From assembly GCA_947683425.1 (NCBI GenBank), contig CANTUQ010000073.1, positions 3,630,501-3,694,500 of the forward strand: 64,000 nt of DNA, read 5' to 3'. The position numbers were made by a program, and so were the translations under genes. The notes under the pieces are model-generated. The model ran no database searches. It saw nothing but the letters and a program-made list of their open reading frames with translations, and was not told the DNA's origin. Positions within the stretch are counted from its first letter, which is position 1, and the number at the start of each line of letters is the position of its first letter. The stretch comes from Excoecaria cochinchinensis (lineage: Eukaryota; Streptophyta; Magnoliopsida; Malpighiales; Euphorbiaceae). This document shows, piece after piece, positions 23,791 through 36,387 of the stretch.

Positions 23791-24079
23791 CACTACAAAA
23801 AAAAACAGCAATTTAGCGACTAACGAAATGTAGTCGCTAAATTGCGACTAAATTAGAATTCAGTCGTAAAATCATATTTTTTTGACATGAATGACAATTT
23901 AGCGACTAAATAGCGACTGAATATGAAAATTAGTCACTAAAAATTGGCGCTAAAAAATCGCGCTTTTTTTGCGACTGATTTAGCGATAGAAAATTTTGTC
24001 GCTAAACAGAACTAAAAATATTGCGACTAAATAGCAACTGAAAATGCAGTCGCTATATATCTCATATATATATAAAAAA

Positions 24080-24440
24080 CTTTCTGTCTCTCTCTCTCCC
24101 TCTCCCTCCCTCCCCCCACCCTTTATCTCTCTCAGTCACTTGGCTATGCATAGATTTGCACCGCCGCCATGCCGCCCACTCGGATCGGATGCCCCTGCCG
24201 CCGTCTCTCGCTCCCCCGCCGCCCTCGCACTGCTTTCTCTCTCTTCCCCGCATTCTGCTCTCCACCTCTTCCTCGCGTGCTGTCTGTCTTGGTCACGCCT
24301 CCTGCCGTTGCTTAGATCCCGCCGTTCGCCGACAACGACGAGGAGATCGGAGGCCCCCTGCAGATCTGCAGATCTCCCACGCTGGCACACTCTTTCTAGC
24401 CGTCCTCCTCCCTCCGTCGAGCTCTAGATCTGTCGCCTTT
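24080..24440. other. CT-rich then GC-rich segment in CACTA element
   Basis: A (CT)n/(CCCT)n stretch at 24087-24135 leads into about 290 bases of high GC with many CCGCCG and CCTCC words. The frames here (for example 24044-24427) are Ser/Pro/Leu/Arg-rich and low-complexity on both strands. It resembles the 5' untranslated region of a host gene more than a protein, and may be a second captured fragment. Confidence 0.45.
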
Positions 24441-24831
24441 ATCCTCGGTAGTGGGAGTTATCTGGTGAGATTAATTTCTTTAGACATTATGATTCTATTC
24501 AGTTCTACTCTCTTCTGATATCCAAAACTTACTGCAATTCGTATTTTCTACTTTTCTTTTCTCATTTTTGGACTTGCCTGTGCTACAACTCAAGTTGGAG
24601 AAGTTTTAACATATTGATACTATAGTTGTTATGGAAGTATATATAACAGATGATGTTTTGAACATGTTTCTAGCTTAAGAGTTCATTTTTTAGGTCATTT
24701 GCATTCCAAGTATTTTAGTTGATTTAAGTTACGAGCATGGCCATATTCCGTGATGATATTGTGAGCTATAGTGTGATGTTAAATGCCAAAGTAATCTGAT
24801 GCTAATGTTGGTTTTGGCAGGGCAATACACC

Positions 24832-24918
24832 AGATGGATTCACATGGATGCACATGGACCAAAAATGGTTGGATGGCGTACCACCAGAGCATCAATCAAC
24901 TTGGTTATTTTAGTTTTA
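24832..24918 (+). pseudogene. Possible captured exon, unidentified
   Basis: After a good acceptor (TTTTGGCAG) one frame reads PDGFTWMHMDQKWLDGVPP before running into a stop at about 24930. I do not recognise it. It lies upstream of the CDKC exons and could belong to another gene. Confidence 0.3.
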
Positions 24919-25515
24919 AACTCAAACACAGGTTATGATTTATTTGTTTTAATCTTTAAATATTGGTGCTTCCTTTATAAGCTCCCTATACTTTTGCCAT
25001 TGACAAGTTAGTAAACCATCAACTCCCTGTACTTTTGCTCAATAATTCAATAACCAATTGTTTTGAATAACTCGACATGAGTGTCTGTGTGATTGCACTT
25101 CTAAGAAGTCTCCTTATCCTTGCTTTAGAATAAAATGATTAATAGTCTTAGATAAGCAAAATATGTGAGGTAGTTAATTTGATTTGATTTTGCATAGCTG
25201 CTTTATTTACTTATATAATACTCTGTATGCACTGCTAGCTTTGACTAAGTAAATACTGTGGTGCATCACTAGAGTATTCTCCTATAGCTATTATTAATTT
25301 TCTGCATTAGTGAAATGTTATTGTCTTGAATTGAATTCATGTAGTTTGTGATTTTCTAGTTCATGTTGTTTAAAATTCCATCATTAAAAAGTAGACAATA
25401 TTTTTGTCTGGAGTTTGGTTTTCTAATTTATGTTGTCGAAAAACTTACTTTCTAGTTTAGTTCCCCTTGAATACTGAAGATGCCTGTACGCCTTTTTTTT
25501 TGTTCCTTCTTGCAG

Positions 25516-26423
25516 ACAAGTTTACATGGCCAAGGAAATAAAGACAGGCGAAATAGTTGCCCTGAAGAAAATAAGAATGGATAACGAAAGAGAGGGGTTA
25601 TTTTCTTTCTTAAATCTGATTATGCATTTGTAACTCGGCACTTTGATGCATTCTTAGTTTACAGCATCTTTTCTTTTACGTATCTAAATTTCTCTAGATT
25701 CTGTTCAGGTCCTGAAAAGGATGTGCAGGGGAGGACAGGCAAGTGTCCTATTTTGCATGTGCATCTTTGGATTCATCATAATCTTTTGTGTTTCTGTGTG
25801 CCGATACACATGCCTTAATGTGCACATACTTTTCGTACACTCATCTACATACTGATTTTTGTACCTAAAAATAACTTTTCTTGGTCGAGGGCAGTTAATT
25901 GCTGATAGTTTTGATGTGCAATTGCAGATGGTAACAAGTACAAAGGTAGAATATACATGATATTTGAGTACATGGACCATGACTTAACTGGTCTTGCTGA
26001 TCATCCTAGGATGAGATTTTCAGTCCCTCAAATTAAGGTAATATGAACTGATGAAGCAAGTATTGCTTATTCTGTTTTATTTGTTTTCTTTTATCTCTAA
26101 CTTTTGCTTCCTTTTATTGAAGTGCTATATGAGGTAGCTTTTGACTGGTCTTCACTATTGTCATGTTAACCAAGTACTTCATCGTGATATCAAAGGTTAT
26201 TAAGCAATCAATTTATTTACCATTGAATCTTGTTTTTTATTTCATAAGGCATTGGACTGCTGATTTTCTTTTCCTTTTTTTTTTCTTGTTTTTGGTGGGT
26301 AGGTTCTAATTTTCTCATAGACAATGAGGGTAATTTAAAGCTTGCAGATTTTGGGCTTGCCAAATCATTCTCAAATGAGCACAATGCAAATCTCACAAAT
26401 CGTGTTATTACTTTATGATATAG
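25516..26423 (+). pseudogene. CDKC: Captured fragment of a cyclin-dependent kinase C gene (five exons)
   Basis: CDKC with cyclin T phosphorylates the RNA polymerase II tail in the nucleus. Visible exons, separated by introns: 25516-25600 (VYMAKEIKTGEIVALKKIRM, holding the ATP-binding Lys in VALKKI); 25709-25738 (GPEKDVQGR); 25928-26037 (DGNKYKGRIYMIFEYMDHDL, then GLADHP); 26123-26195 (HVNQVLHRDIKG with the catalytic HRD, one stop upstream); 26303-26423 (NEGNLKLADFGLAKSFS with DFG, then NRVITL and a stop in place of Trp). The Gly-rich loop exon, the segment before GPEK and everything after the activation loop are missing. One donor is GC. Retained introns exclude retrocopying. Confidence 0.9.
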
Positions 26424-27329
26424 GTAAACCTTTATAGCCCACTTGGACTTTTGGATTTGGATTTGTCTTGCAATCTACATATATTGTTGCTTTGCTTATT
26501 TTATTTTATTTTATTTTAGGCCTTTATTCAAGTTTAGACTCAATATCAGTCCGAGACCAATAAAACACGGAATTATAGGCTAGGGGTGTACACAGTTCGG
26601 TCCAATTCGGTTATTTACAAATCTCCGTATTGTATTGAAATTTTGGTTCTTATAAATTTCGGTACAGTTCGGTTCCTATTAACTTCGGTACAGTTCAATA
26701 CGGTTCTTATAATTTTCAGTACAGTTCAGTTCGGTTATTCGGTTTTTTCGGTACAAAACAAAACAAGACAATACAATACGGTATTTCGGATAATTCAATA
26801 TTTTTAAAAATTTATAATATAAATATACACAATAATAAATACAAATATAATTAAAATATCTCAACAATTACATACAATTTTGCATTCAATTTTAAGAAAA
26901 TATTTCAATTTATCCATCTCCTTTATGAAAAAAGGAAAACATATTTTAACAATAGTAACTCTAGATGAAATTTTAAATTCGAGATAAATTACTTCAATAA
27001 ATTTCCTAAAATCCTAACATTTAATAAAATTAATTAGTAATTCATTCCTAATGATCATCCTAATTAAAGTTTATGTACAAGTCTATTGATCAAATTTTTA
27101 ACTAACTAATGACGTACTATTAACGAATACCATAAAACCAAAAGTTGTGTGTGACTTATCCTTACTTTTAGATATAGCCGCGAAAATAACAGTGGCAGTG
27201 ACGAAAAGAATGAAATGCAAGTATAAGCTAAAATCAACGGAAAAGATAGGAAAAATTGTGGGGCTTGACACGATTTTGAGATAGAAAAGAAAGAGGCAGG
27301 CACAATTTAGGTTTTTTTTAATTTATTTT

Positions 27330-27331
<2 letters not shown>

Positions 27332-27405
<74 letters not shown>
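27332..27405. repeat. (AT)n microsatellite in hAT-like element
   Basis: About 36 uninterrupted AT units. Confidence 0.95.
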
Positions 27406-27408
<3 letters not shown>

Positions 27409-27949
27409 AAATATAAAACCGGTCGGATTCTGACGCCTCAAAAATACCTCAAAACAAAAGAATTTTATTCCAAGTTGAAAAGTCTCCTCCAAACTCAGGA
27501 AACAAACAATTTATATGAAAAAAATAAAAAATTACAATAATACCCCTAAAACTTCAAATTGAAAAACAAAAACTCAAACGTTATTTTTGAGATACGAAAT
27601 GAGCTGTTACGGGTGACTAAGATTTTTGGAAACATATAATAATAAGCAATTGACACCTATAGCAAAAGTTATAACAAAAACAATAATTAATGACGATTGG
27701 CCCGTTCAACTAGCTCCAAATACTGAAAATCCAACTCGTCCGCATTAGATTCCCTCCAAATATTTCAATTCCCTCCAAAACTTAAAATAAAAAATATTTC
27801 TACTAAAATTTTTCAAATTTTATTTTTAATTTGCTCTAAAAAAATTTAATTAATAAGATAATTATATACTTATATAATTATATTATATATTAATTAATAA
27901 AATTTTATTAATATAATAATTGTATATAATTATATTATTAAAATATATT

Positions 27950-29150
27950 TTCAATTACTCACATAAATATTGTGCTAAATACATATGAGTATTAGTTGAG
28001 TAAAGCTAAAAATAAAAAAAATTAAAATTTTATTATAAATAATTATATAAAATTTTATTTTTAATTTACATATTCATATAAGTATTGTGATAGAAATAGA
28101 TGAGTATTAGTCGAGTGACATTAAAAGTAAATGAAATTAATTGATAAAATGATTATATAATAAATTATTCAGTTATATATAATTACATTATTAAAATAAA
28201 TCAATTATTCAAATATATATTGTGTCAAAATAGATAATTACTAATTGAGTAATACTAAATATAAATGAAATTAATTGATAAGGTAATTATATATACAGCA
28301 TCAGTTGATTATATGGTTAGAATCCATCCATATATGGCTCAGTTATTATACTCAATTTCACTAAATTTGGCTTAATAGTTAAAAGATTATTAATTAATAT
28401 TATAATTAATAACTATAAGAGTGGATGTAAAAGTAGCATTAAAAGTAAATAAAATTAATTGGTAAAGTGATTGTGTATATAAATATTTGTACAAAAAAAA
28501 TTAAGTAGTGGTCGAGTGACATTAAAGTTAAATTAAATTAAATACGAATTAGTAAAATTTAATTATATATAATTAAATTATTAAGTTACAACTCAATTAC
28601 TCAAATATGTATTGTGCCAAAATAGATAAGTATTATTTGAGTGATACTAAAAACAAATGAAATTAATGGGTAAGGTGATTATATATTTATATAATTACAT
28701 GAATTGAATTGGTAAATTTCATTATATATAATAATTATTATATATAATTATATTATTAATTTATATACTCAATTATTCATATAGGTATTGTACAAAAAAA
28801 TATACATGCGTATCAATCGAGTGATACTAAGAATAAATGAAATTAATTAGTAAGGTGATTATATACTTATATAGTTATATTAATTAGTAAAATTTAATTA
28901 TATATAATAAAATTATTAACTTACAATAGATAAATACTAGTTGAGTAATATTAAAAGTAAATGAAATTAATTGGTAAGATGATCATATACTCGTATAATT
29001 ACATTAATTAGTAAAATTTCATTGATATAATAATTATATTTGTGTGTGTATATAAATATTTGTACAAAATGTAAAATTATGTAGTAGTTGAGTAACACTA
29101 AATGTAAATTAAATTAAACACAAGTTATTTTAATTGCACATTCATATAGA
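27950..29150. repeat. Degenerate tandem repeats in hAT-like element
   Basis: A pattern GAGTATTAGT-GAGTGA-ACTAAAA-TAAATGAAATTAATT-GTAAG-TGATTATATA recurs at about 28105, 28245, 28640, 28825 and 28945, with variable spacing (roughly 110-200 bases). It makes up most of the interior. Confidence 0.7.
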
Positions 29151-30213
29151 TATGATAATTAAATTTATCTTATTAATAATCAAAATATTTATTTTAATTT
29201 ATTTTAATTTATTATATTAATTTCATACATTAAAATATTTAATACAAATAATAATAAAAGTTTCACAAAAATACAAATAATTATGAAGTTAAATTTATAT
29301 AATAACGATATAATAGAAACTATAAATAATATTTATATATAAATTACTAATATTATATATAATAATTAATAAATATCGGTTATTTCGGTCCAATTCAGTA
29401 CAGAACAGTTCGGTACGGTTCAATACGGTTCTCGATTCGGTTCGGTTCTAATAAAAAAGTCAACAGTACAATTCGCTTCAGTTCTAGTAAAAAAAGTCAA
29501 CGGTACAATTCGGTTCTGGATCTTTTTCTTCGGTATTTCGGTTCGGTACAGGAATATCCAGAACCGTGTACACCCCTATTATAGGCAACATCTAATGTAA
29601 TTTATTTATATTTATTTTTAATGTAATTTTGCTTAGTATTTATTAGGAACATAATATGAAAATTGATGTATGTTATTTTTTTTATTTTATTTAAATGGTT
29701 TTATTTTGTTTAATATAAGTTCGATTTTCGATCTATTCGGTTACATTTAAAATCGAACCGAACTGACTATTTGTACGCACTTAATTGTACAATTTAATAT
29801 ATTTTTATAATATTATATTTTTAAATTAATAGTATTGTTAATAATATTGCATAATTATTATTTATATAAATTAAATTTTTGATGTAATAATAATAATAAT
29901 AATAATAATATTAATAATAATAATAATAAAAAAAATTAAATGGAAATTAATAATAAAAAATTAAAAATTTTGCGATGGAATAGCGTCGTAATATTTTGTC
30001 GCTAATATTTCCAGCGACTAATTTAGGTGTCATTTAGCGATGGAATTTGCTTGTGCTATTTTTAGCGACTGTTTTATGTTTTAGTCATAAAATTCCTTGC
30101 GATGGCCGTATTAGCGACGGTTAGTTGTTTTATCGCTAAAAGTAATTAGTGACTGAATTTATGGAATTAGCGACGAAAATTTCAGTCGCTAATTTCCTTT
30201 TTTTTTTGTAGTG

Positions 30214-30424
30214 ACCTCTAAGTTCAATGCTTAGCGCGTAGACTTTATTTCTGCACATAGGTTCTCAAATTTTTTGACAGAATTGAAGCAATGGATTTGC
30301 TGTGAAGTGAAGTTAGTCTTCCACTTCAAGTTGGATGCATAAGTTAGGATATTAATTTTTGAGTTATTTGGTGGGTTATTGAAACCATATGATAGGTGTA
30401 CTAATGGAAGTAAAGATTATTTTG

Positions 30425-30476
<52 letters not shown>

Positions 30477-30861
30477 GATTATGCTAGCGGATAATTCAAT
30501 GATGTAATTAACATTGGTTACCATATATACATACTTTTATTACTAGATGATTGAATTGAATGATGAGATGACAGATATCAAATTATCGTTAAGGAGGCTA
30601 GGAAATTATTATGTTGGAGTTTATGAGGAAATGTAGAATGGATTCGAAAGAAAGTTCAGTAATGAAATTCTTTTTTTTTACACGTGGGGTATCATGACCA
30701 GTATAAGGGAAACTATGCCCAATTTTCTAGTAAATATTAAATACCGATCATTATTATAAATTAGTTGGAGATTTATTTTTCCAATGTTGATGAACGAGTA
30801 TATTATTAAGAGGTTTGTGACATTCCATTATCGGGTCGTAGGTCCTAGTAGGGTGTCACAG
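30214..30861 (+). other. Sequence beyond the CACTA element, probably distal LTR of the interrupted chromovirus
   Basis: Continues the DNA split by the CACTA insertion. It ends with TGTGACATTCCATTATCGGG ... CCTAGTAGGGTGTCACA (to 30861), a Tekay-like LTR terminus. Contains a (TA)n at 30431-30473. No gene. The link to the LTR at 12139 is not proven. Confidence 0.35.
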
Positions 30862-31499
30862 TACAATCTTTGCACTTTACTTAATAGTTCAGACAGTCAA
30901 TGACAAATTATTACCATACTTTAATTACCCCAACTTTAATGAGCATTCAAGCCAACAACTCTGTAAATAGCTTAGCAACTCGCGAGCTCAGGTAGAATTT
31001 TCCCTTTACACTTAGCATTTCATTCATTTTCCCCCAAATATTCTTTAACTTGACCGTCGGAGTAAATTTTCTCTATTTTCAAGCAATCTCTCTCTTTACT
31101 GGACAACCAAGCAGTATATATTTTGGTCTAAGGTTCTTCCTAACTATCAGTATGGAAAAACTACTTGTTATCAAATAATAATAATAATTGATAATTCTCC
31201 ATATGTCAAAAGAGGAATGGGTTCAAATTAGGTGTGGATCCGTATGGATAAGGAGTTCGAGAGAGTCATTCAAGGAGGAATTCTTGCTAATAAAGAAGAA
31301 AATAAGCGACCTCAAGTGACTACAGGGTAAACACTTCGACGTTAAAGTTAGAGTGTATGCAGAGAAGCTTTTGAAAGTGATTAAAAGTGTTACTTGAAAT
31401 GAGTTTAAATTGTTTATATAGATGATAAATTAGGAGCATAGTCAAGACATTGGTTTAATGAGGTCAATTTAAATCAAAATTAATAAAAAAAAAATACTT

Positions 31500-31555
<56 letters not shown>

Positions 31556-31753
31556 TAAGGATATTTTTTATGTTTTTACTTAGTTGAGTAGGGTCTCAAC
31601 ATATGCTAGATATGCTCCTATTCCAAATCCATTATTTGTGTATCACTATATATTATTAGCAAGCAGATAGCTTGGCCATTGTTAGTGATGGAAGTGCTGG
31701 AGACTGACTACTAAAGTTAGAGGTAGAGTGGCCATAGTCATGATGGGTCTCGT
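30862..31753. other. AT-rich region, no gene seen
   Basis: Contains (AT)n at 31505-31552. CTTGACCGTCGGAGTA at about 31053 also occurs at about 53326 after the Tat fragment, so part of this may be an old Tat LTR. Confidence 0.4.
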
Positions 31754-33350
31754 ATGTGGGTCTTAGATGTTGACTTTGAGCCTCTTGACCTATATCTTAT
31801 GGGCTTGATATATGGGCCATGTATAAAGCATTATAATTTGTCCCCCGTCAAGAGTTCGACCGGATCCAATCTCATCATCGGTGTATATAATCTTGAGTTA
31901 TCCTATCGGTCCTTACAAAATTTGGGGAGTACAACTCATGAGTTAAGTGGTAGCTCTCACATAATCCAATTGGAAATTTCAAATCTATTTAAAATTTTGA
32001 ATTCTCATATTTTTGTGGCTTGGGCAGTTGTGACAATTGTTGCAAGCTGTCATTGTTTCACTACCTTATGAGGCGCTTCTTATCTTGAAGCGCTTTGGGT
32101 CTTATTTGAGGAATCTCAAATCAAATAAGTTTCTTCATCCTCTAGCATTATTTTCTTTTGGTCATGGTTTCCAATCTCATCAACATATAGTCATATCCTT
32201 CCTCCTCCTCCTTCTAACACTACCTTCAACTTTGTTCTTAAAGAGCGATGGTTTCGTCAGCAGGCCCCTAATGTGTTTGTTCCTCCTTCTGATGGAATAT
32301 ACCTGACTTTCCTACATGCTTATAACAATATAGGTATAGTAGTTTATCCCTCTAAATTCTTTAATAAGGAGGTATCCGTTTTTAGAGAGACACACTATTC
32401 ATAATGGCATGTCTGTTATTGTTTGCACTCCTTCCATGTCTTGAAGAGGGTCCCGAATAATGAGTTTTGCATTACCTCTTAAATATGGTTTGATTTCAAA
32501 CTTAGAGCCCCTTTCATGCCTTTTACATTTCCATTATAAGGGCTTATAGCTTTGCCCCTAACAAACTTAATCCAAATGGATGAAGGATTGTTATGTGTTA
32601 TAGGAGTTAATGTCAACAATTTGACATTCTAACTTCTGTATACCTTTCCAATTGTTTCTTCTAAGTTAATTTCATCTAGAGATAGGTCATTATACAACTT
32701 TTTAAGTTGCCCAAATCATGTAATGGCTTCAAGGATAGAGTTTTCTTAGTGAGCAGGAAGGGAGTGTTCAAGATTTCACTCATTTAGTTAGAGAGGCCCA
32801 TCTTCATTGATGACGCAATTTCTAAGGTCTCAATGGCTATTGATCGGTCTTTATTCTTATGGTAGACAAAAGACTCCCTTTTTAGTTCCGAGCTACTTTT
32901 TGTAGCTGTAGATGATATTAGCTTGAAGGACAAGGGTCAAAAGATCTTATTATGACCTTTTCTTTTCTTTTCTTTTCTTTTTTTTTCTTTTTAATTATTT
33001 CTTATTATTATTTTGTTTTGTGCTTTACAACTTGAATGGCATTGGACCGGGCAAAGCTATTAACAGAGATGACCAAGAAATCCATGGCAACTCAAGCAAA
33101 GAGGCATTATCCTCCTACCACGGCCAAGGAAGCACCCCTAAAAGAGGAAAAAATTAATTGTCAATGGAGCCAAAGTTCTTGACTAGATGTGATTCCTCAG
33201 GTCATCAATGATAGTGCTGACATAATTACATCATTCGTACCTCCTCAACCATTACTAAGTTGGCAGGCTAATTCACCCATAGTCTCAAAGGCATCGAGCG
33301 AGGCAAGTTCATCATGACATGATCATAATGAGGTGCCTCTAGGTTTATTG
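31754..33350 (+). pseudogene. Decayed gypsy-type transposon ORF
   Basis: Short frames at 31754-32306. At 32530-32620 a broken frame reads IRAYSFAPNKLNPNG, then a stop, RIVM. This resembles the ...LAPNQLxPNGWR motif of the plant 'putative gypsy type transposon' domain found in N-terminal ORFs of some Tat/Ogre elements. Further broken frames continue to about 33350, including a pyrimidine tract at 32955-32990. The assignment rests on this one motif. Confidence 0.35.
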
Positions 33351-34880
33351 CTTATAAGAGTGTGAAGGTAATTAGAAAGAGGGGTTTATTTTTCTGTAAA
33401 ATTTCCTATATAGATTTTTTTATCACTCGATCACGAAAACAAAAGGAGTTGAACTTCCAATGATTTCAAAAGGGAATGAAATGAGAGAAATATGAAACTT
33501 TTGAATTTTTTTCTTCCTACTTGAATACAAAGAGATAGTTACCTCCTTTTACCACCAATCAGTTCTTCACTAAATGCGCGGCGGACGTGTGGCTTTCATC
33601 CATTGGCTTCTTTGTCACATAGGTGCAATTGTAATTCACGCGATACACTCTCTCGTCTATATGCTAATTTCGTGTTTAATATTAAAAAATTTGAAGCATT
33701 GGAGTATTTAATAGGTCACCTCTGAGTTTAAGATTCAAAATGAACTTTTATGACAAGATCAATGGCCTATAAATGAATTTACCCTCAATAATTATTAATA
33801 TTAATTAATTACCATTATTTGTTTCCTATCTATTATACTATAATAGCTGGCAAAGGCATATGTCAAAAATGTTGATGTGGAACTCTATTTGAGGATGATT
33901 TAATTTTTCATTTTTGATAGAATTTTGAGATTGTTTTTAGATTTTTATTTCTCATTATGTCAATTATTAATAATATTAATTAAGTACCATTATTTTTCCA
34001 TCTATTATACTACAATAGCTGTGCCAAGCTAGAACTCAAAGATGCCAATGTGTAACTCTATTTGAGGATGATTCTATTTTTCATTTTTTATAGAATATTG
34101 AGATATTTTCTTTTAGATTTTTCTCTCATCTTTTATTTATGTCAATTATTACTAATATTAATTAATTACCATTATTTTTTCCTATCTATTATACCTAGAC
34201 CTATCAATTGGGTGGGGCAGGCGGGGTTTGGATCATTTTAGGTCAGTTTTTTTGGTTTTGGATTTTTTGGGTCATTTTCAGATTGGGGCACTTCTTTTTC
34301 TAGTGAATTCAGATTAGATCTCGGTTCACAATTAGGACTAAAAAGTCGAACTAAAAATAGAACTAAACCGTACCTTATCGGATCAGACAAAAAATCAATA
34401 TGGACCGAGCCAAAAATAATTTGATATATTTGGTTTGATTTTAAACTAGAAATTTGGTTATATCTTTTTCAATATCCAAAAATCACTAAAATCAAATTTA
34501 CCAAGCTATTAGTAAATTACATCATTTTAATGCTGAATCTTGGAGACCGACGACGATAAGAGATAAAGTAAGACAAACAAGGTGGCATGATGAGTGCGAT
34601 AGGCAATAAAAAAAATAAGAAAAAGTCAAGAGATTAAAAATTGAGATTATGGCAATATGTATTTTATTAAAATAATACACACACACATATATATATATAT
34701 AAACTAACAAAATTGATGTCGTATTAAACTTCAATCAACCCCATTTGAATTTTTTGATTTTATCTTTTACTTACTACTGAAAATTTGAACAATTAGACAT
34801 TTATTTTTATTTTCAAATAAATTTGATTTTTATATATTAATAAAATGGTAAAGTGTTAATATATATATATATATATATAT
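33351..34880. other. AT-rich region with tandem duplication, no gene seen
   Basis: Within it, 33785-34195 is a tandem repeat of about 175-180 bases (2.3 copies). Anchors are AATTATTA-TA-TATTAATTA at about 33788, 33962 and 34144, each followed by CCTATCTATTATACTA. The words CTATTATACTATAATAG are palindromic. No coding frame. Confidence 0.65.
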
Positions 34881-34883
34881 ATT

Positions 34884-35257
34884 GGAAAAATTCATACTTT
34901 GGTCCCTGTACTTTAATGATTTTACACATTGAGTTCCTATACTTTTAAAACTATATATTGAGTTCTCAAACTTTTCAAGAAGAATACATTAAGTCCAAAA
35001 TCGATGGAACAAACAACAACATAATACAAGCGTTGTTAAAGTCGCGTGTATTTTAACGGAACACTGTTATTTTTACTGTTCGTTTGAACTTAATGTGTTC
35101 TAGTAAATAAGTTCAAGGATTCAATGTGTAGTTTTAAAAGTATAGCGACCCAATGTGTAAATACATTAAAGTTAAAAATCCAATGTATAATTTTTAATGT
35201 ATAGGGACCCAATGTGTAAAAATGTTAAAGTTTAGGGACTAAATTATGAGTTTTTCG
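34884..35257. mobile_element. Foldback/MITE-like element (about 374 bp)
   Basis: The two ends are long inverted repeats. The left end, GAAAAATTCATACTTTGGTC then CCTGTACTTTAATGATTTTA, mirrors the right end, which runs GGGACCCAATGTGTAAAAAT to TAGGGACTAAATTATGAGTT and TTTC. Arms are at least 70 bases, with further inverted GGACCCAATGTGTA / TACACATTGAGTTCC words. A (TA)n lies just left. No coding capacity. Superfamily unclear. Confidence 0.7.
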
Positions 35258-35470
35258 GTATATATTTGACTTTTGAGATATTAAAGGATTTTAGCTGAAT
35301 ACCATAATTTTCTTTATTTGCTTATAATGCTTAGTATTCGAAACTCACAATGACTTATTCCTCAAAAGAACCTCTTAGTTTCCAAATATGTGTATGTAAT
35401 TATTGGTAGTACTGCAAATATTTAGTACTCTTTGGACGGCTAAGGCGGTCAGTAAAACAAGCTTTGCAAT

Positions 35471-36387
35471 TTAGGTAGTGTTTGGAATAAATAAATTCCA
35501 TAAAATTTTATGCAATTCATTTGTGATTCTTATTTTTTATACTTGAAATGCAAGAAAAAAAAAATAGAAATTATGGAATTCATTATGCTTTCACTAAATT
35601 CCATCAAAATAGGTGGGATTAACAAATAAATTCCATAATTTTAAGAGTTAAATTTGAAAAAACTATAATACCCTCTTGATCATTTATTATAAATAAATTA
35701 CCTTTATGCAACTAACATAGTCTGTTATTCTTTTTCCTCTACCACTATTCTTCTCCCTTTTCTATCACTATTCTTCTGTCACTCAAAGCCAGCATCACCG
35801 AATTTTGACTCGTTTTCATTGAATTTTTACTGACTAACTTCATTCGGTATGTATGATTTTTTCAATAATATTATTGCTCAAATCAGATTTTTGAATTGTT
35901 TATGTTCTATAAAACTTAAAATTTGGTAGTTTATTCCTGTGATGCTGATATTAAACTTGATTGGTTAAGAAAAAAAATGGAATCATGAATTAGGATAGTT
36001 AATTAGTGCTTTATTTGGTACAATTTCTATAGACATAATATTATATTGGTTGGCACTGAATGTTAATATGGATTTTATTTTTTTTTAAAATTATATTATT
36101 ATTGATTCAGTAGTTATCAAAAATTTTAAAATGGTTATTAATTTTTTTTATTAGGAGTAATTGAAAGAAGACATTAAAATTGGCATTAAGGATATTTTAG
36201 TAAATAAAATAGAAATGAATTCATTTATTCATTTATTACAAGCATAAAAATAAAAAATTCATTTTCAATTCTATATTTTAATAATTTTATTACAAACATA
36301 AGAATTCATTTACGAATGAATTTCATATGAAATTTATTTATAAATGAATTCCACAAATTGAATTCATTTGTTTCAATCGGAGCCTTA
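35471..36387. mobile_element. PIF/Harbinger-like MITE candidate
   Basis: Ends GGTAGTGTTTGGAATAAATA and, mirrored, GGCTCCGATTGAAACAAATG pair imperfectly over about 25 bases. Both flanks are TTA (35471-35473 and 36385-36387), the usual 3-base target of this superfamily. Inside, repeated GAATTCATTT/AAATGAATTC words extend the pairing. No transposase. Confidence 0.5.

Larger units (their letters stand above)
26573..29586. mobile_element. hAT-like non-autonomous transposon with 8-bp target duplication
   Basis: Element 26581-29578 (2998 bp) has inverted ends TAGGGGTGTACAC-GTTCGGT and ACCG-GTGTACACCCCTA. It is flanked by TTATAGGC at 26573-26580 and 29579-29586. An 8-base duplication and TAGGG-type ends mark the hAT superfamily. 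Both ends hold clustered subterminal words (GGTTCGGT, AATTCGGT, GGTACAGTTCGG). There is no transposase; the inside is about 80% AT with internal repeats. It sits inside the CACTA element and is therefore younger. Confidence 0.92.
23791..30213. mobile_element. CACTA (EnSpm-type) transposon carrying kinase gene fragments
   Basis: The left end is CACTACAAAAAAAAACAGC and the right end is its mirror, ending TTTTTTTGTAGTG. Both ends hold many copies of a subterminal motif, TTAGCGAC / GTCGCTAA (23810-24050 and 29960-30195), typical CACTA structure. Flanking triplets are ATC and ACC, an imperfect 3-base duplication. No transposase was recognised, so it is non-autonomous. Without the nested hAT element it is about 3.4 kb. 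It carries exons of a CDKC kinase gene with introns, showing DNA-level capture. Confidence 0.9.

Noticed and set aside
24044..24518. Overlapping GC-rich frames on both strands in the CACTA element
   Set aside because: Low-complexity Ser/Pro/Arg composition in all frames and no splice context fitting a gene; more like a captured 5' untranslated region.
31754..32306. Two plus-strand frames of 105 and 89 residues
   Set aside because: No recognisable motif; treated as part of a decayed transposon region.
33785..34195. Possible Helitron start (TCTATTATACTATAATAG)
   Set aside because: No CTRR end with hairpin was found; the tandem repeat explains the recurrence.
34196..34340. Possible hAT-type start CTAGACCTATCAATTGGGTG
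   Set aside because: No matching inverted end or target duplication found downstream.
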